A DNA stretch of 64,000 nt. It comes from Paracoccaceae bacterium (GTDB lineage: Bacteria; Pseudomonadota; Alphaproteobacteria; Rhodobacterales; Rhodobacteraceae). The position numbers and the translations under genes were made by a program. Within the stretch, counting starts at the first letter, position 1. Each line of letters opens with the position of its first letter. The notes below the pieces were generated by a model that saw nothing but the letters and a program-made list of their open reading frames with translations, had not been told where the DNA came from and ran no database searches. The DNA lies in NCBI GenBank assembly GCA_024304985.1, contig JAMWZC010000003.1:270611-334610 (forward strand), in the 5' to 3' direction. This document shows positions 26,993 to 35,850 of the stretch, piece after piece.

Positions 26993-28512
26993 CCTGCGAT
27001 CTCCAGCGCGACACCCGCCGCCGCCTGCGCCTCGCCACCCGCGATCAAGGATTGCCCGACAGCCAGATCAGGTGCCATGTAGCGATCCGCCCCCAGCGTC
27101 GCCACCTGCCCGCGCACCCGCGCCAGCACCGCCCGCAAGGGCGCGGATGTCTGCAAGGGCGCGCGGAATTCGATCCCCTGACACCCCGCCAGCAACTCGA
27201 CCCCCAGAATGGCCGACAGGTTGCGGTTCATCCGCGCCAGACGCACCGCGCCATGGGCGGCCATGCTCACATGATCCTCCTGATTGGCGCTGGTGGGCGT
27301 GCTGTCGGTGGAACAGGGATTGGCCAGATGCTTATTCTCGCTCATCAAGGCCGCTGTCGTCACCTCGGCGATCATGAAGCCTGAATTCAACCCCGGATCG
27401 GGCGTCAGAAATGGCGGCAGATCGAAACTCAGCGTCGGATCAACCATCAGCGCCACCCGTCGCTGCGAAATCGCGCCAATCTCGGCAATGGCCAGCGCGA
27501 TCTGGTCAGCGGCAAAGGCCACGGGTTCCGCGTGGAAATTCCCGCCCGACACGATCCGCCCTTCCTCCAGCAAGACCAGTGGGTTGTCGGTCACGGCATT
27601 CGCCTCGATCTCCAAGGTGCGCCCGGCCATGCGGAGCAGGTCCATGCACGCCCCCGCCACCTGCGGCTGACAGCGGATGCAATAGGGGTCCTGCACGCGG
27701 GTATCGCCCTCGCGGTGACTGTCGCGGATGGCAGAGCCTTCCATCAAGCCGCGCATGGCCGCGGCAACGGCGATCTGGCCCGCATGACCGCGCAGTTCAT
27801 GGATACCCGCCAGAAGCGGCGCATCCGACCCCATGATCGCATCGGTGGACAGGCAGGACGTCACGACCGACCCTTCCAGATTGCGCCACGCATCGAACAG
27901 CCCCCCCAAGGCGGCAGCGGTCGAAAACTGTGTCCCGTTGATCAGCGCCAACCCCTCTTTCGGGCCAAGCACCACAGGGGTCAGCCCCACCGCCGCCAGC
28001 GCCTCGGCACCGGGCATCCGCCGCCCCTGATACACGGCCTCACCCGCCCCGATCATGACAGCCGCCATATGCGCCAAGGGTGCCAGATCACCCGAAGCCC
28101 CGACCGAGCCTTGCTGCGGGATCACCGGCAAGACATTGCAAGCCAACATTCCCTCGATCAGCGCGATCACCTCCCAGCGCACGCCGGATGCCCCGCGCGC
28201 CAGACTCGCCGCCTTGAGCATCAGCATCAGCCGCACCAAAGGTGCCTCCAGCGGATCACCCAGACCGCAGCAATGCGACAGGATCAGGTTGCGCTGCAGA
28301 GTCGCCGTATCCTCGGGCGCGATCTTGCGGCTGGCCAGCTTGCCGAAGCCGGTATTGACGCCATACACCGCCGCCTGCCCCCGCGCCGCCTCGGCCACCA
28401 TCGCGGCGGCTTTCTCCACGCCGGCACGCGCGGCCGGATCAATCGGCGGCACCGGCGCGCCTGCGTGAACGGCCGCCAATTGCGCCAATGTCATATGCCC
28501 CGGATGGATCAT
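26989..28512 (-). CDS. hutH: Histidine ammonia-lyase
   Basis: The 507-residue protein deaminates histidine to urocanate. The MIO prosthetic group forms from Ala-Ser-Gly at residues 139-141 in [30 protein letters not shown] and [14 protein letters not shown] are family-typical, and [20 protein letters not shown] is in the C-terminal half. The start overlaps the hutI stop by 4 nt and the stop overlaps hutG by 4 nt, so the four hut genes on this strand are tightly coupled. Confidence 0.97.
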   Translation of the reverse strand: MIHPGHMTLAQLAAVHAGAPVPPIDPAARAGVEKAAAMVAEAARGQAAVYGVNTGFGKLASRKIAPEDTATLQRNLILSHCCGLGDPLEAPLVRLMLMLKAASLARGASGVRWEVIALIEGMLACNVLPVIPQQGSVGASGDLAPLAHMAAVMIGAGEAVYQGRRMPGAEALAAVGLTPVVLGPKEGLALINGTQFSTAAALGGLFDAWRNLEGSVVTSCLSTDAIMGSDAPLLAGIHELRGHAGQIAVAAAMRGLMEGSAIRDSHREGDTRVQDPYCIRCQPQVAGACMDLLRMAGRTLEIEANAVTDNPLVLLEEGRIVSGGNFHAEPVAFAADQIALAIAEIGAISQRRVALMVDPTLSFDLPPFLTPDPGLNSGFMIAEVTTAALMSENKHLANPCSTDSTPTSANQEDHVSMAAHGAVRLARMNRNLSAILGVELLAGCQGIEFRAPLQTSAPLRAVLARVRGQVATLGADRYMAPDLAVGQSLIAGGEAQAAAGVALEIAG

Positions 28513-29711
28513 GCCTGCCCCCTGAAATAACGCCGAAACAAGGGGTTGCCCCCGATGCGATAGGCCAGTTCCGCAGGATCTGCCACATCCCAGACCGCCA
28601 GATCAGCCACGGCCCCGGCCCGGATCACCCCCTGATCCCGCAAGCCCAGCGCGCGCGCCGCGTTGACCGTCACACCCGCCAAAGCCTCTGCCGGGGTCAG
28701 GCGAAACAGCGTGCAGCCCATGTTCATCGCCAGCAGCAGCGAGGTCATGGGCGACGATCCCGGATTGCAATCCGTGGCCAGCGCCATCGGAACACCTGCC
28801 GCACGAAACGCAGCCACAGGCGGCACCCGCACCTCGCGCAGCGTATAGAACGCGCCGGGCAACAGCACCGCGACCGTCCCCGCCGCCGCCATCGCCGCCA
28901 CATCGGCCTCGCCCGCATATTCCAGATGATCCGCCGACAGCGCGCCATACCGCGCCGCCAGACTGGCCCCACCCAGGGATGACAGTTGCTCGGCATGCAG
29001 TTTCACCGGCAGGCCCAAGTCTCGCGCCAGATCGAACACGCGGCCGATCTGGGCAGGCGTGAAGGCGATCCCTTCGCAGAACCCATCCACCGCATCGACC
29101 AGCCCTTCGACATGGGCGGCGCGCAGTCCGGGCAACACCACCTGCTCCAGATAATCATCGCTGCGCCCCGCATATTCCGGCGGCACCGCATGCGCCGCCA
29201 GCCAGCTTGTCACCACCTGCACCGGGCGCACCCCTGCAATGGCCCGCGCCACCCGCAACATCCTGAGTTCGGTTTCAATATCAAGGCCATAGCCCGACTT
29301 CACCTCGATCACCGCCACACCTTCGGCGATCATCGCATCGACGCGGATCAGGGCCTGTGCCAGAAGCGCCGCCTCCGATGCTTGCCGCGTGGCCCGCACG
29401 GTGGACAGGATACCGCCCCCGGCACGGGCGATATCGGCATAGCTTGCCCCCTCCAGCCGCTGCGCGAATTCCGCGGCGCGGCTCCCGCCATGGACCACAT
29501 GCGTATGGCAATCGATCAGCGCAGGCGTAACCAACCGCCCCGCCAACCGCTGGACATGATCCGCATCCGGCGCATCCGCCGCCGCTCCGGCCCAGAGGAT
29601 GCGCGCGCCGTCCATCAACACCGCACCATCCAGCAACGCCGCGCCATCCAGCAACGCCGCGCCATCGGTCATCGGCATCAGGGCCAGCTCTGTCAGAAGT
29701 GTCCGCGTCAT
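28509..29711 (-). CDS. hutI: Imidazolonepropionase
   Basis: The 400-residue amidohydrolase opens the imidazolone ring to give N-formimidoylglutamate. Metal motifs are [18 protein letters not shown] (HxH), [35 protein letters not shown] and [12 protein letters not shown]. The start at 29711 has GGAA about 9 nt upstream; a second Met at 29732 is possible. The N-terminal region carries a tandem repeat, [16 protein letters not shown], encoded by 18-bp units. It is the first gene of the leftward hut operon. Confidence 0.95.
   Translation of the reverse strand: MTRTLLTELALMPMTDGAALLDGAALLDGAVLMDGARILWAGAAADAPDADHVQRLAGRLVTPALIDCHTHVVHGGSRAAEFAQRLEGASYADIARAGGGILSTVRATRQASEAALLAQALIRVDAMIAEGVAVIEVKSGYGLDIETELRMLRVARAIAGVRPVQVVTSWLAAHAVPPEYAGRSDDYLEQVVLPGLRAAHVEGLVDAVDGFCEGIAFTPAQIGRVFDLARDLGLPVKLHAEQLSSLGGASLAARYGALSADHLEYAGEADVAAMAAAGTVAVLLPGAFYTLREVRVPPVAAFRAAGVPMALATDCNPGSSPMTSLLLAMNMGCTLFRLTPAEALAGVTVNAARALGLRDQGVIRAGAVADLAVWDVADPAELAYRIGGNPLFRRYFRGQA
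29626..29666 (-). repeat. 18-bp tandem repeat inside hutI
   Basis: The plus-strand unit CCATCCAGCAACGCCGCG is present twice without mismatch (29626-29643, 29644-29661) and partly a third time. Each unit encodes six residues (ALLDGA in the protein). It lies in the N-terminal beta region ahead of the catalytic barrel, and the length stays in frame. Confidence 0.9.
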
Positions 29712-29748
29712 AAGGGTTGATTCCAATTTCATCTGCGCTTATCCATAA

Positions 29749-29762
29749 TATGTCTATACATA
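29749..29762. promoter_or_regulatory. HutC operator candidate
   Basis: TATGT-CTAT-ACATA has perfect 5-bp inverted arms in the 68-bp region between divergent hutI and hutF. HutC operators commonly contain TGTATA/TATACA-like arms. The cognate repressor gene hutC follows hutF. Confidence 0.75.
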
Positions 29763-29779
29763 ATAAACCCGAGTCAAGC

Positions 29780-31150
29780 ATGCAGACCGAGATTTTCGCC
29801 ACAACCGCCCTGCTGCCCTCGGGCTGGGCGCGCAACGTCGCCCTCACCATCGACAGGTCTGGCCGGATCGCCCGCATCACGCCCGACGCCCGCGCGGGTG
29901 CCGCGCATCGCACCGGCCCCCTGATCCCGGCTCCGGCGAATCTGCATTCCCACGCCTTCCAGCGCGCCATGGCCGGTCTGACCGAGGCGCGCGGCCCCGA
30001 TCCCCGCGACACGTTCTGGACATGGCGGCAGCAGATGTTCCGCTTTCTCGACCGCCTGACCCCCGATGACGTGCAGGCCATCACCGCCTTCGTGCAGATG
30101 GAGATGCAGGAGGCGGGCTTCGCCGCGGTCGGCGAATTCCACTACCTGCATCACGCACCGGGCGGCACGCCCTATGCCGATCCCGCCGAAATGTCGGCCC
30201 GCATCTGTGCCGCCGCTGCCCAGACGGGCATCGGCCTCACGCTTCTGCCCGTGCTCTATCAGGTCGGTGGACGCGACGGGCAGGCCCTCGCCTCCGGCCA
30301 AATCCGCTTCGGCCAAACCCCCGACAGCTATGCGCGACTGGTGCAGGACTGCGACCACCTCATCCGTGCCCTGCCGGACGACACACGGCTGGGCACCGCC
30401 CCCCATTCCCTGCGCGCAGTCACCGATGCAGGTTTGCAAACCGCCATCACCCTTGCAGGCGACCGCCCCATTCACATGCATCTGGCCGAACAGGTCGCCG
30501 AGGTCGATGAACTCCTCGCCCATACCGGCGCGCGCCCCGTCACCTATCTGCTGGAGCAGACAGACATCACGGATCAATGGTGCCTGATCCATTGCACCCA
30601 GATGACACCTGCGGAAACCCGCGCCCTCGCCCGCACCGGGGCCGTTGCTGGCCTGTGCCCCATCACCGAAGCCAGCCTTGGCGACGGCATCTTCGACGCG
30701 CCCCGATTTCTGGACGCCACAGGACGTTTCGGCATCGGCTCCGACAGCAATATCCGCATCAGCCTGGCTGAAGAAATGCGCAGCCTCGACTACTCCCAGC
30801 GGTTGCGCGACCGGTCCCGCGCGGCACTCGCCACCGCCGACCGCTCCACCGGGCGCCGTGTGCTGGAGGATGCGGCCACTGGCGGCGCACAGGCCCTTGC
30901 GCGCGGCACAGGGCGTATCGCGGTAGGGGAATGGGCCGATCTCGCTGGCCTCGCCCCCGGCCATATCGACCTGATCGGCAAATCGGGCGACCGGATACTT
31001 GATACCCTGATGGTGACAGGCGACAAGGGCATGATCCGCGACCTGTGGTGCGCCGGTCGGCACATGGTGCAGTCGGGCCGCCACATCCACCGCACCGCCA
31101 TCACTCGCGCCTACCGCGCCACGCTCAGCCGCCTCAAGGATGCAATGTGA
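29780..31150 (+). CDS. hutF: Formimidoylglutamate deiminase
   Basis: The 456-residue amidohydrolase converts N-formimidoylglutamate to N-formylglutamate and ammonia, the branch used with HutG. Metal residues are in PAPANLHSHAFQRAMAGL. AAVGEFHYLHH, HMHLAEQVAEVDELLAHTGA, WCLIHCTQMT and FGIGSDSNIRISLAEEMR match HutF. The start at 29780 was chosen because it gives MQTEIFATTALLPSGWARN, which is typical of the family. hutC overlaps the stop. Confidence 0.95.
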   Translation: MQTEIFATTALLPSGWARNVALTIDRSGRIARITPDARAGAAHRTGPLIPAPANLHSHAFQRAMAGLTEARGPDPRDTFWTWRQQMFRFLDRLTPDDVQAITAFVQMEMQEAGFAAVGEFHYLHHAPGGTPYADPAEMSARICAAAAQTGIGLTLLPVLYQVGGRDGQALASGQIRFGQTPDSYARLVQDCDHLIRALPDDTRLGTAPHSLRAVTDAGLQTAITLAGDRPIHMHLAEQVAEVDELLAHTGARPVTYLLEQTDITDQWCLIHCTQMTPAETRALARTGAVAGLCPITEASLGDGIFDAPRFLDATGRFGIGSDSNIRISLAEEMRSLDYSQRLRDRSRAALATADRSTGRRVLEDAATGGAQALARGTGRIAVGEWADLAGLAPGHIDLIGKSGDRILDTLMVTGDKGMIRDLWCAGRHMVQSGRHIHRTAITRAYRATLSRLKDAM

Positions 31151-31851
31151 CCGACACGCCACCCCCCCGCACATGGCAAGCGATCCGGGCCGAGGTGCTG
31201 GCCCGCATCCGACACCGGCGCTGGCCGCCCGGCACCATGATCCCGAACGAGGCGGATCTGGCGCTTGAATTCGGCTGCGCCCGCGCCACGGTCAACCGCG
31301 CCCTGCGCGATCTGGCGGAATCGGGCGTTCTGGACCGTCGCCGCAAGGCCGGCACCCGCGTGGCCGAGGCTCCGGTGCGCCGCGCCGTGCTCTCGATCCC
31401 CCTGATCCGGGACGAGGTCGCGGCCTTGGGTCAACCCTATGGCTATGCCCTGCTTTCGCGCGCACTTGAATCACCGCCTGCCCCGGTCCACGCCTCCCTT
31501 GCCCTGCCCCCGGATACCGACGCGCTGCATATCCGCGCGCTGCATCTGGCAGGCGGCACCCCCTTCGCGCTGGAGGATCGCTGGATCAACCCCGCCGCCG
31601 CCCCCGGCGCGCTCGAAGCGGATATGACCACCCTGTCCGCCAATGAATGGCTGGTGCGCCATGCCCCTTTCACCGAAGGTCGCCTCAGTTTTTCGGCCAT
31701 TGCCGCCGATGCCGCCACAGCCGCCCAACTGGGCTGCGCGCCCGGAACCGCGCTCTTCAGGCTGGACCGCAGCACGCTGGACGGCACCCGCCCGGTCACG
31801 GTGGCCCAGATCAGCTACCGCCCCGGCTATCGCCTCGACATGGTGATCTGA
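31147..31851 (+). CDS. hutC: Histidine-utilisation repressor HutC
   Basis: The 234-residue GntR-family regulator has an N-terminal winged helix (WPPGTMIPNEADLALEFGCA then RATVNRALRDLAESG, residues 25-60) and a C-terminal UTRA effector domain (residues 85-230, VTVAQISYRPGYRLDMVI at the end). The start is GTG at 31147, overlapping the hutF stop as GTGA. Urocanate is the usual inducer of HutC. The operator candidate is in the hutI/hutF promoter region. Confidence 0.92.
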   Translation: MTDTPPPRTWQAIRAEVLARIRHRRWPPGTMIPNEADLALEFGCARATVNRALRDLAESGVLDRRRKAGTRVAEAPVRRAVLSIPLIRDEVAALGQPYGYALLSRALESPPAPVHASLALPPDTDALHIRALHLAGGTPFALEDRWINPAAAPGALEADMTTLSANEWLVRHAPFTEGRLSFSAIAADAATAAQLGCAPGTALFRLDRSTLDGTRPVTVAQISYRPGYRLDMVI

Positions 31852-31862
31852 GGCGCGCCGCC

Positions 31863-31888
31863 GCTGCTTCTTCTTGCTTCAAATATCC
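31863..31888 (-). repeat. Recurring intergenic motif, copy 5
   Basis: The minus strand reads GGATATTTGAAGCAAGAAGA then AGCAGC. It lies 15 nt after the stop of the minus-strand oxidoreductase gene, in the sense orientation, and between two convergent genes. It is nearly identical to copy 4. Confidence 0.8.
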
Positions 31889-31903
31889 AATCCTGCCGCC
31901 CGA

Positions 31904-33298
31904 TCAGGGTGTCTCGCCCGCATCCAATGACGCCAACTCTCCCAGCGTCACCGGCTTGTAAGGCGGCCGGACACGATAGGCCCCCACCGCCTCGGGCGTC
32001 ATCCCATGGGCCTGCGCCAGCAAGGCCGTCACGCTCAGCCCGCAAAAGCGCCCCTGACAGGGCCCCATGCCGACCCGGCCGAACGCCTTGGTCTGGTTCG
32101 GCCCCATGCAACCCAGCTTCGCCCAGCCGCGCACCTGACCTGCCGTCACCTCCTCGCAGCGGCAGATGATCGTGGTGTCGGCGGGGGACAGGACCTGTGG
32201 CGCAGGCGGATAGGCCACCTCCAGAAACGGACGTAACGCCCGCTCCGCCGCCAGCCGCGCCGCAGGTCCCCGCGCCCGCGCCTCCCGCGCGGCAGCGTCG
32301 ATCCGGCCCAGCTGATGTGCCACCTGCAAGCCCGCCAGCCGCCCCGCCTGTTCCGCCGCCGCCGCACCTGCAATCCCCGCCCCGTCACCGGCCACGAACA
32401 CACCCGGCACCGTGCTTTCGCCCCATGCATCCAGACGCGGCGTGAATGCGTGCTGTCCGGCCCGCCAGTCATGCTCCATCCGCAGCGCGCGACTGATCTG
32501 GGTATTGGGCACCACTCCCTGATGCAGCAGCACCGTATCACAGGCGATGCGCCGCACCTGTCCGCCGACAGTGAACCGCAGCGCCGCCGCATGCGCATCG
32601 CCTTCGACCACCAGATCACCTGCGCCAGTGATCCGGCGCACGCCTGCGCGGCGCAACTGCGCCAGCAGGGCCACACCCTTGGCCAGCGTCCGCCACCCCC
32701 GCAGCCCGCGCGCCAGATGCGGCAGCGCCCGCCACATGTCGCCTGCTCCCTGTGTCTCGACCAAGGCCAGCGGCGGCTGACCCGCCCGCACCATCTGCAC
32801 CGCCAGCAGATAAAGCAGCGGCCCCGACCCTGCGAGGACCGCGCGCTGCGCCACAACACCCGAGGCTTTGAGCAGGATCTGCCCCGCACCCGCGGTCATC
32901 ACGCCGGGCAGGGTCCAGCCGGGGATCGGCACTGGCCGTTCCAGCGCGCCCGTGGCCAGAACCAGACGCGCCGCCCGAACCTGCGCCGCGCGCCCATCTT
33001 GGGAATAGGTGACGGTGATACCCTCCGCATCCGGCGCGATGTTCCAGACCACGGCCCTGCACAGAGGGCTGACACCCAAGGCCGACATGGCCTCGACCAG
33101 ACTGGCTCCGTGCAGATAATCTTTGCCCAGCACGTCCCCGCGCCCGGCCCCGGCCCCTGTCACGGCGCGGTAGATCTGCCCGCCCGGGGCAGCCTGCTCA
33201 TCCAGCATGGCCACCGACAGCCCGGCGCCGGCCGCCTCAACCGCCGCCGCCATCCCCGCAGGCCCCGCGCCAATCACGATCAGATCAACCGCCCTCAT
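31904..33298 (-). CDS. FAD/NAD-dependent oxidoreductase with Fe-S tail (alpha-type subunit)
   Basis: The 464-residue protein has an N-terminal FAD site (DLIVIGAGPAGMAAAVEAAG) and a second nucleotide-binding region (AVLAGSGPLLYLLAVQMVRA). The C-terminal part has CRCEEVTAGQV and MGPCQGRFCG, the C-x-C ... C-x4-C layout of a BFD-type [2Fe-2S] domain. With the two genes upstream it forms a three-subunit dehydrogenase like opine oxidase, D-hydroxyproline dehydrogenase or HCN synthase. Which substrate applies cannot be told from sequence. The start overlaps the upstream gene's end (4 nt). Confidence 0.85.
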   Translation of the reverse strand: MRAVDLIVIGAGPAGMAAAVEAAGAGLSVAMLDEQAAPGGQIYRAVTGAGAGRGDVLGKDYLHGASLVEAMSALGVSPLCRAVVWNIAPDAEGITVTYSQDGRAAQVRAARLVLATGALERPVPIPGWTLPGVMTAGAGQILLKASGVVAQRAVLAGSGPLLYLLAVQMVRAGQPPLALVETQGAGDMWRALPHLARGLRGWRTLAKGVALLAQLRRAGVRRITGAGDLVVEGDAHAAALRFTVGGQVRRIACDTVLLHQGVVPNTQISRALRMEHDWRAGQHAFTPRLDAWGESTVPGVFVAGDGAGIAGAAAAEQAGRLAGLQVAHQLGRIDAAAREARARGPAARLAAERALRPFLEVAYPPAPQVLSPADTTIICRCEEVTAGQVRGWAKLGCMGPNQTKAFGRVGMGPCQGRFCGLSVTALLAQAHGMTPEAVGAYRVRPPYKPVTLGELASLDAGETP

Positions 33299-33579
33299 GC
33301 CCCGCCCTTTCCCAAGGGCCGGGTCAAGACCATCCCGTCCGAGACCTGCATCATGCAAGCTTGCCGCGTCACGCCCTCCACCCCGATCAGACAATCGAAA
33401 CAGGCCCCCATCATGCAGAACGGCCCGCGTGACGCGCCGGAGACGGGAGTCATGCGGAAGGTGGTGATTCCGGCCCCCAGCAAGGCGGCAGCCAGATTGG
33501 CCCCCGCGGGCAAGTGCAACACCTGCCCGTCCAAGGTCACGCGCACGCGTGGTGCATCAGGGGAAAGGTCACGAAACAA
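33295..33579 (-). CDS. [2Fe-2S] ferredoxin-like small subunit
   Basis: The 94-residue protein has RVRVTLDGQVLHLPAGANLA and a cluster GPFCMMGACFDC-x11-C (C-x4-C-x2-C-x11-C), the plant-type [2Fe-2S] pattern of gamma subunits in three-subunit oxidoreductases. I chose a TTG start at 33579 because GGGGAGG lies 7 nt upstream; ATGs at 33618/33615 would give a 50-nt overlap and a non-homologous leader. The frame overlaps the FAD subunit upstream by 11 nt. Confidence 0.8.
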   Translation of the reverse strand: MFRDLSPDAPRVRVTLDGQVLHLPAGANLAAALLGAGITTFRMTPVSGASRGPFCMMGACFDCLIGVEGVTRQACMMQVSDGMVLTRPLGKGGA

Positions 33580-34723
33580 AACGGGCCTCCCCGAACATCC
33601 CAAGATCCGGCGCATCATCCGCCCCCTCCAACCAGCGCGGCAACAAAAGGGCATGGGCGGCGGCCAGCGTGATGCCGGAATGGCAGGTCACAAGGCTGAC
33701 CCCCGGCAGGGTCGGGCTGTGCTGATAGATGGGCAAGCCATCCGGCGACATGATCCTGAGCGCGCCCCAACTGCGCACCATCTGCGCCTGCGCCAGTCGC
33801 GGCATAACCGCCACGGCCTCGGCGGCGATCTTCGCCACGGTGGGGATCGTCACGCGGTCATCCAACCCCACCTCCTCGGCACTTGCCCCGATCTGAATAC
33901 CGCCCTCATCGACCTGCCTGATCGTGGCCGAGGGGCGGTGCATCAGCGGCGGCAGCTTTTCCGTCACCAGCACCTGCCCCCGCTGGGGCCGGACAGGGGC
34001 CAGAAAACCCAGCCGGGGACCGAGGTCCATCGCACCCAGACCCGCACACAGCACCACACGCCCCGCCGTGACCACCTGACCGGACGCACATCTGACGCGC
34101 AGCCCCTCCGCCACGCCGTCCACATCCGCGACAGACTGACCCGTCAGAACCTGCCCGCCCCGCCGCCGTACATCCAAGGCCAGCGACCGCAGCAGGCGCA
34201 GCGGGTTCACATGCCCATCCTGATGATGCAGGATCGCGCCGGCCACGCGCGGGCCAACCTCTGGCTCCTCCCGCCGCAGGGCGTTGTTCCCCAAGACCTC
34301 GAACGGATACTCCCCGCCCAAAGCCTCGCGCAGCGCCGCATATTGCGCCACCCGCGCCTCCAGCGCCGCCTCGTCCAGATAAAAGTCGTATCCGCCATCC
34401 TGCCGCAGCGACAGATCGGCCCCCGTCCCGTCCGACAGTTCCGCCGCAAACCCCTGCCACAGCGCCGCTGACCCTTGGGTCCAGCGCGCATAGGCAGGTT
34501 GCTTCAATCCCTTGGACTGCACCCAGATCAGCCCGAAATTCCCCCGGCTGGCGCGAAAACTGCCATCGTCTCCGTCCAGAACGATCACAGTCCGGCCAAT
34601 CCGCAGCAGCCCCCAAGCCACAGACAGCCCGACAATCCCACCCCCGATGATCGCGTAATCCGCCTGCACCTGCGTCCGCCCTTCCTCCCGCGTTGCAGCA
34701 GTCTTGGCAGGCCAGTCCCGCAT
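33569..34723 (-). CDS. FAD-dependent oxidoreductase, D-amino-acid/glycine oxidase type (beta-type subunit)
   Basis: The 384-residue DAO-family flavoprotein has QADYAIIGGGIVGLSVAWGL as the FAD site, GNFGLIWVQSKG and a C-terminal HSGITLAAAHALLLPRWLEG. It is likely the catalytic beta subunit that oxidises an amino or imino substrate. The start at 34723 is a choice among several in-frame Mets (upstream codons look non-coding and run into a repeat). Together with the two genes downstream it forms one transcriptional unit. Confidence 0.8.
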   Translation of the reverse strand: MRDWPAKTAATREEGRTQVQADYAIIGGGIVGLSVAWGLLRIGRTVIVLDGDDGSFRASRGNFGLIWVQSKGLKQPAYARWTQGSAALWQGFAAELSDGTGADLSLRQDGGYDFYLDEAALEARVAQYAALREALGGEYPFEVLGNNALRREEPEVGPRVAGAILHHQDGHVNPLRLLRSLALDVRRRGGQVLTGQSVADVDGVAEGLRVRCASGQVVTAGRVVLCAGLGAMDLGPRLGFLAPVRPQRGQVLVTEKLPPLMHRPSATIRQVDEGGIQIGASAEEVGLDDRVTIPTVAKIAAEAVAVMPRLAQAQMVRSWGALRIMSPDGLPIYQHSPTLPGVSLVTCHSGITLAAAHALLLPRWLEGADDAPDLGMFGEARFVS

Positions 34724-34820
34724 TGTCACGCGCCAGCATTCTTCTGTAGCTTGATCATCATAATGCCAGCTTTGCGGGATGGAGAGGTCACTCCAACAGA
34801 GCGGCTTTGCGATAGCAGGC

Positions 34821-34887
34821 GTAGGGTGTGTGCTTGCACGCACCACGCCCCGCATCAACAAACGGTGCGTGCGGGCACGCACCCTAC
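34821..34887. repeat. REP-like inverted repeat
   Basis: The 24-nt arms GTAGGGTGTGTGCTTGCACG (then CACC) and the complement of GGTGCGTGCGGGCACGCACC (then CTAC) pair with three mismatches (all wobble-compatible), around a 19-nt loop. It lies in the promoter region of the three-subunit oxidoreductase and downstream of yebC. Short palindromes of this form usually occur in many genomic copies; only one is seen here. Confidence 0.75.
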
Positions 34888-34956
34888 ACCTTCGCATCAC
34901 GCCATAGGCCAGATCGTTTACGACCTGACCCAATTTCACCGACCCCACCAACAGAA

Positions 34957-34984
34957 GAAAGGCGCCCCAAAGGGACGCCCTTTC
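34957..34984 (-). terminator. Terminator of yebC
   Basis: On the minus strand, AAAGGGCGTCCC and GGGGCGCCTTT form an 11-bp stem (one GT pair) with a short loop, followed by CTTCT. It lies about 21 nt beyond the yebC stop. Confidence 0.75.
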
Positions 34985-35004
34985 AGATCACACCACAGAT
35001 CGGA

Positions 35005-35745
35005 TCACAGCTGACCCATGACCTCGTCGCTGGCCTCGAAATTGGTGGTGACGCGCTGCACATCGTCGTCATCTTCCAGCGCATCGACCAGCTTCATCAG
35101 CTTGGTCATGCTTTCAAGGTCCATCTCGGTCGAGGTCGTGGGCTTCCAGACCAGTTTCGTGCTGTCGCTTTCTCCCAGCACATCCTCCAGCGCGGTGGCC
35201 ACCTCGTTCAGGTCCACATCCGCGCACCAGATCACATGGCCATCCTCGCTGCTCTCCACATCCTCGGCCCCGGCCTCGATCGCGGCCATCAGCACGGTGT
35301 CGGCATCGCCCACCTTGGCAGGATAGGTGATCTCGCCTTTGCGGTCGAACATGAAGGCCACAGACCCCGTTTCGCCCAAGTTCCCGCCATTCTTGGTGAA
35401 GGTCGAGCGCACGTTGGACGCGGTCCGGTTGCGGTTGTCGGTCATCGCCTCGACGATGATCGCCACGCCATTGGGTCCGTAGCCCTCATAACGGATTTCC
35501 TCATAGGCCTCGCCCTCGCCGCCGATGGCCTTCTTGATGGCGCGTTCGATCACATCCTTGGGGCAGGATTGCGATTTTGCTTCCTTCACCGCCAGCCGCA
35601 GGCGGGGGTTCTTTTCCGGGTCCGGGTCGCCCATCTTGGCCGCCACGGTGATTTCCTTGGACAGCTTCGAGAAAAGCTTTGCGCGCACCGAATCCTGACG
35701 GTTCTTGCGATGCTGGATGTTTGCCCATTTTGAGTGGCCGGCCAT
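35005..35745 (-). CDS. yebC: YebC/TACO1-family protein
   Basis: The 246-residue protein begins with the invariant [40 protein letters not shown] and [20 protein letters not shown] are family motifs. YebC-type proteins act in transcription control or, as more recently shown for some members, relieve ribosome stalling on proline-rich stretches. It has its own terminator downstream. Confidence 0.95.
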   Translation of the reverse strand: MAGHSKWANIQHRKNRQDSVRAKLFSKLSKEITVAAKMGDPDPEKNPRLRLAVKEAKSQSCPKDVIERAIKKAIGGEGEAYEEIRYEGYGPNGVAIIVEAMTDNRNRTASNVRSTFTKNGGNLGETGSVAFMFDRKGEITYPAKVGDADTVLMAAIEAGAEDVESSEDGHVIWCADVDLNEVATALEDVLGESDSTKLVWKPTTSTEMDLESMTKLMKLVDALEDDDDVQRVTTNFEASDEVMGQL

Positions 35746-35850
35746 GCGTGCCTCCGTCTGTGTCTGTATAAGCCTGTCTGGCGATCTGCGCCTCTATATG
35801 TCACCAGCCCGGCCCCTCGCAAGGCCGCTTGCAGCATCAACGACCGGCTT

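Noticed and set aside
29626..29666. CRISPR-like repeat
   Set aside because: The units are directly tandem with no spacers and lie inside the hutI frame.
32315..34471. Long open frame antisense to the three-subunit oxidoreductase
   Set aside because: It overlaps three real genes, has no ribosome site and no family resemblance.
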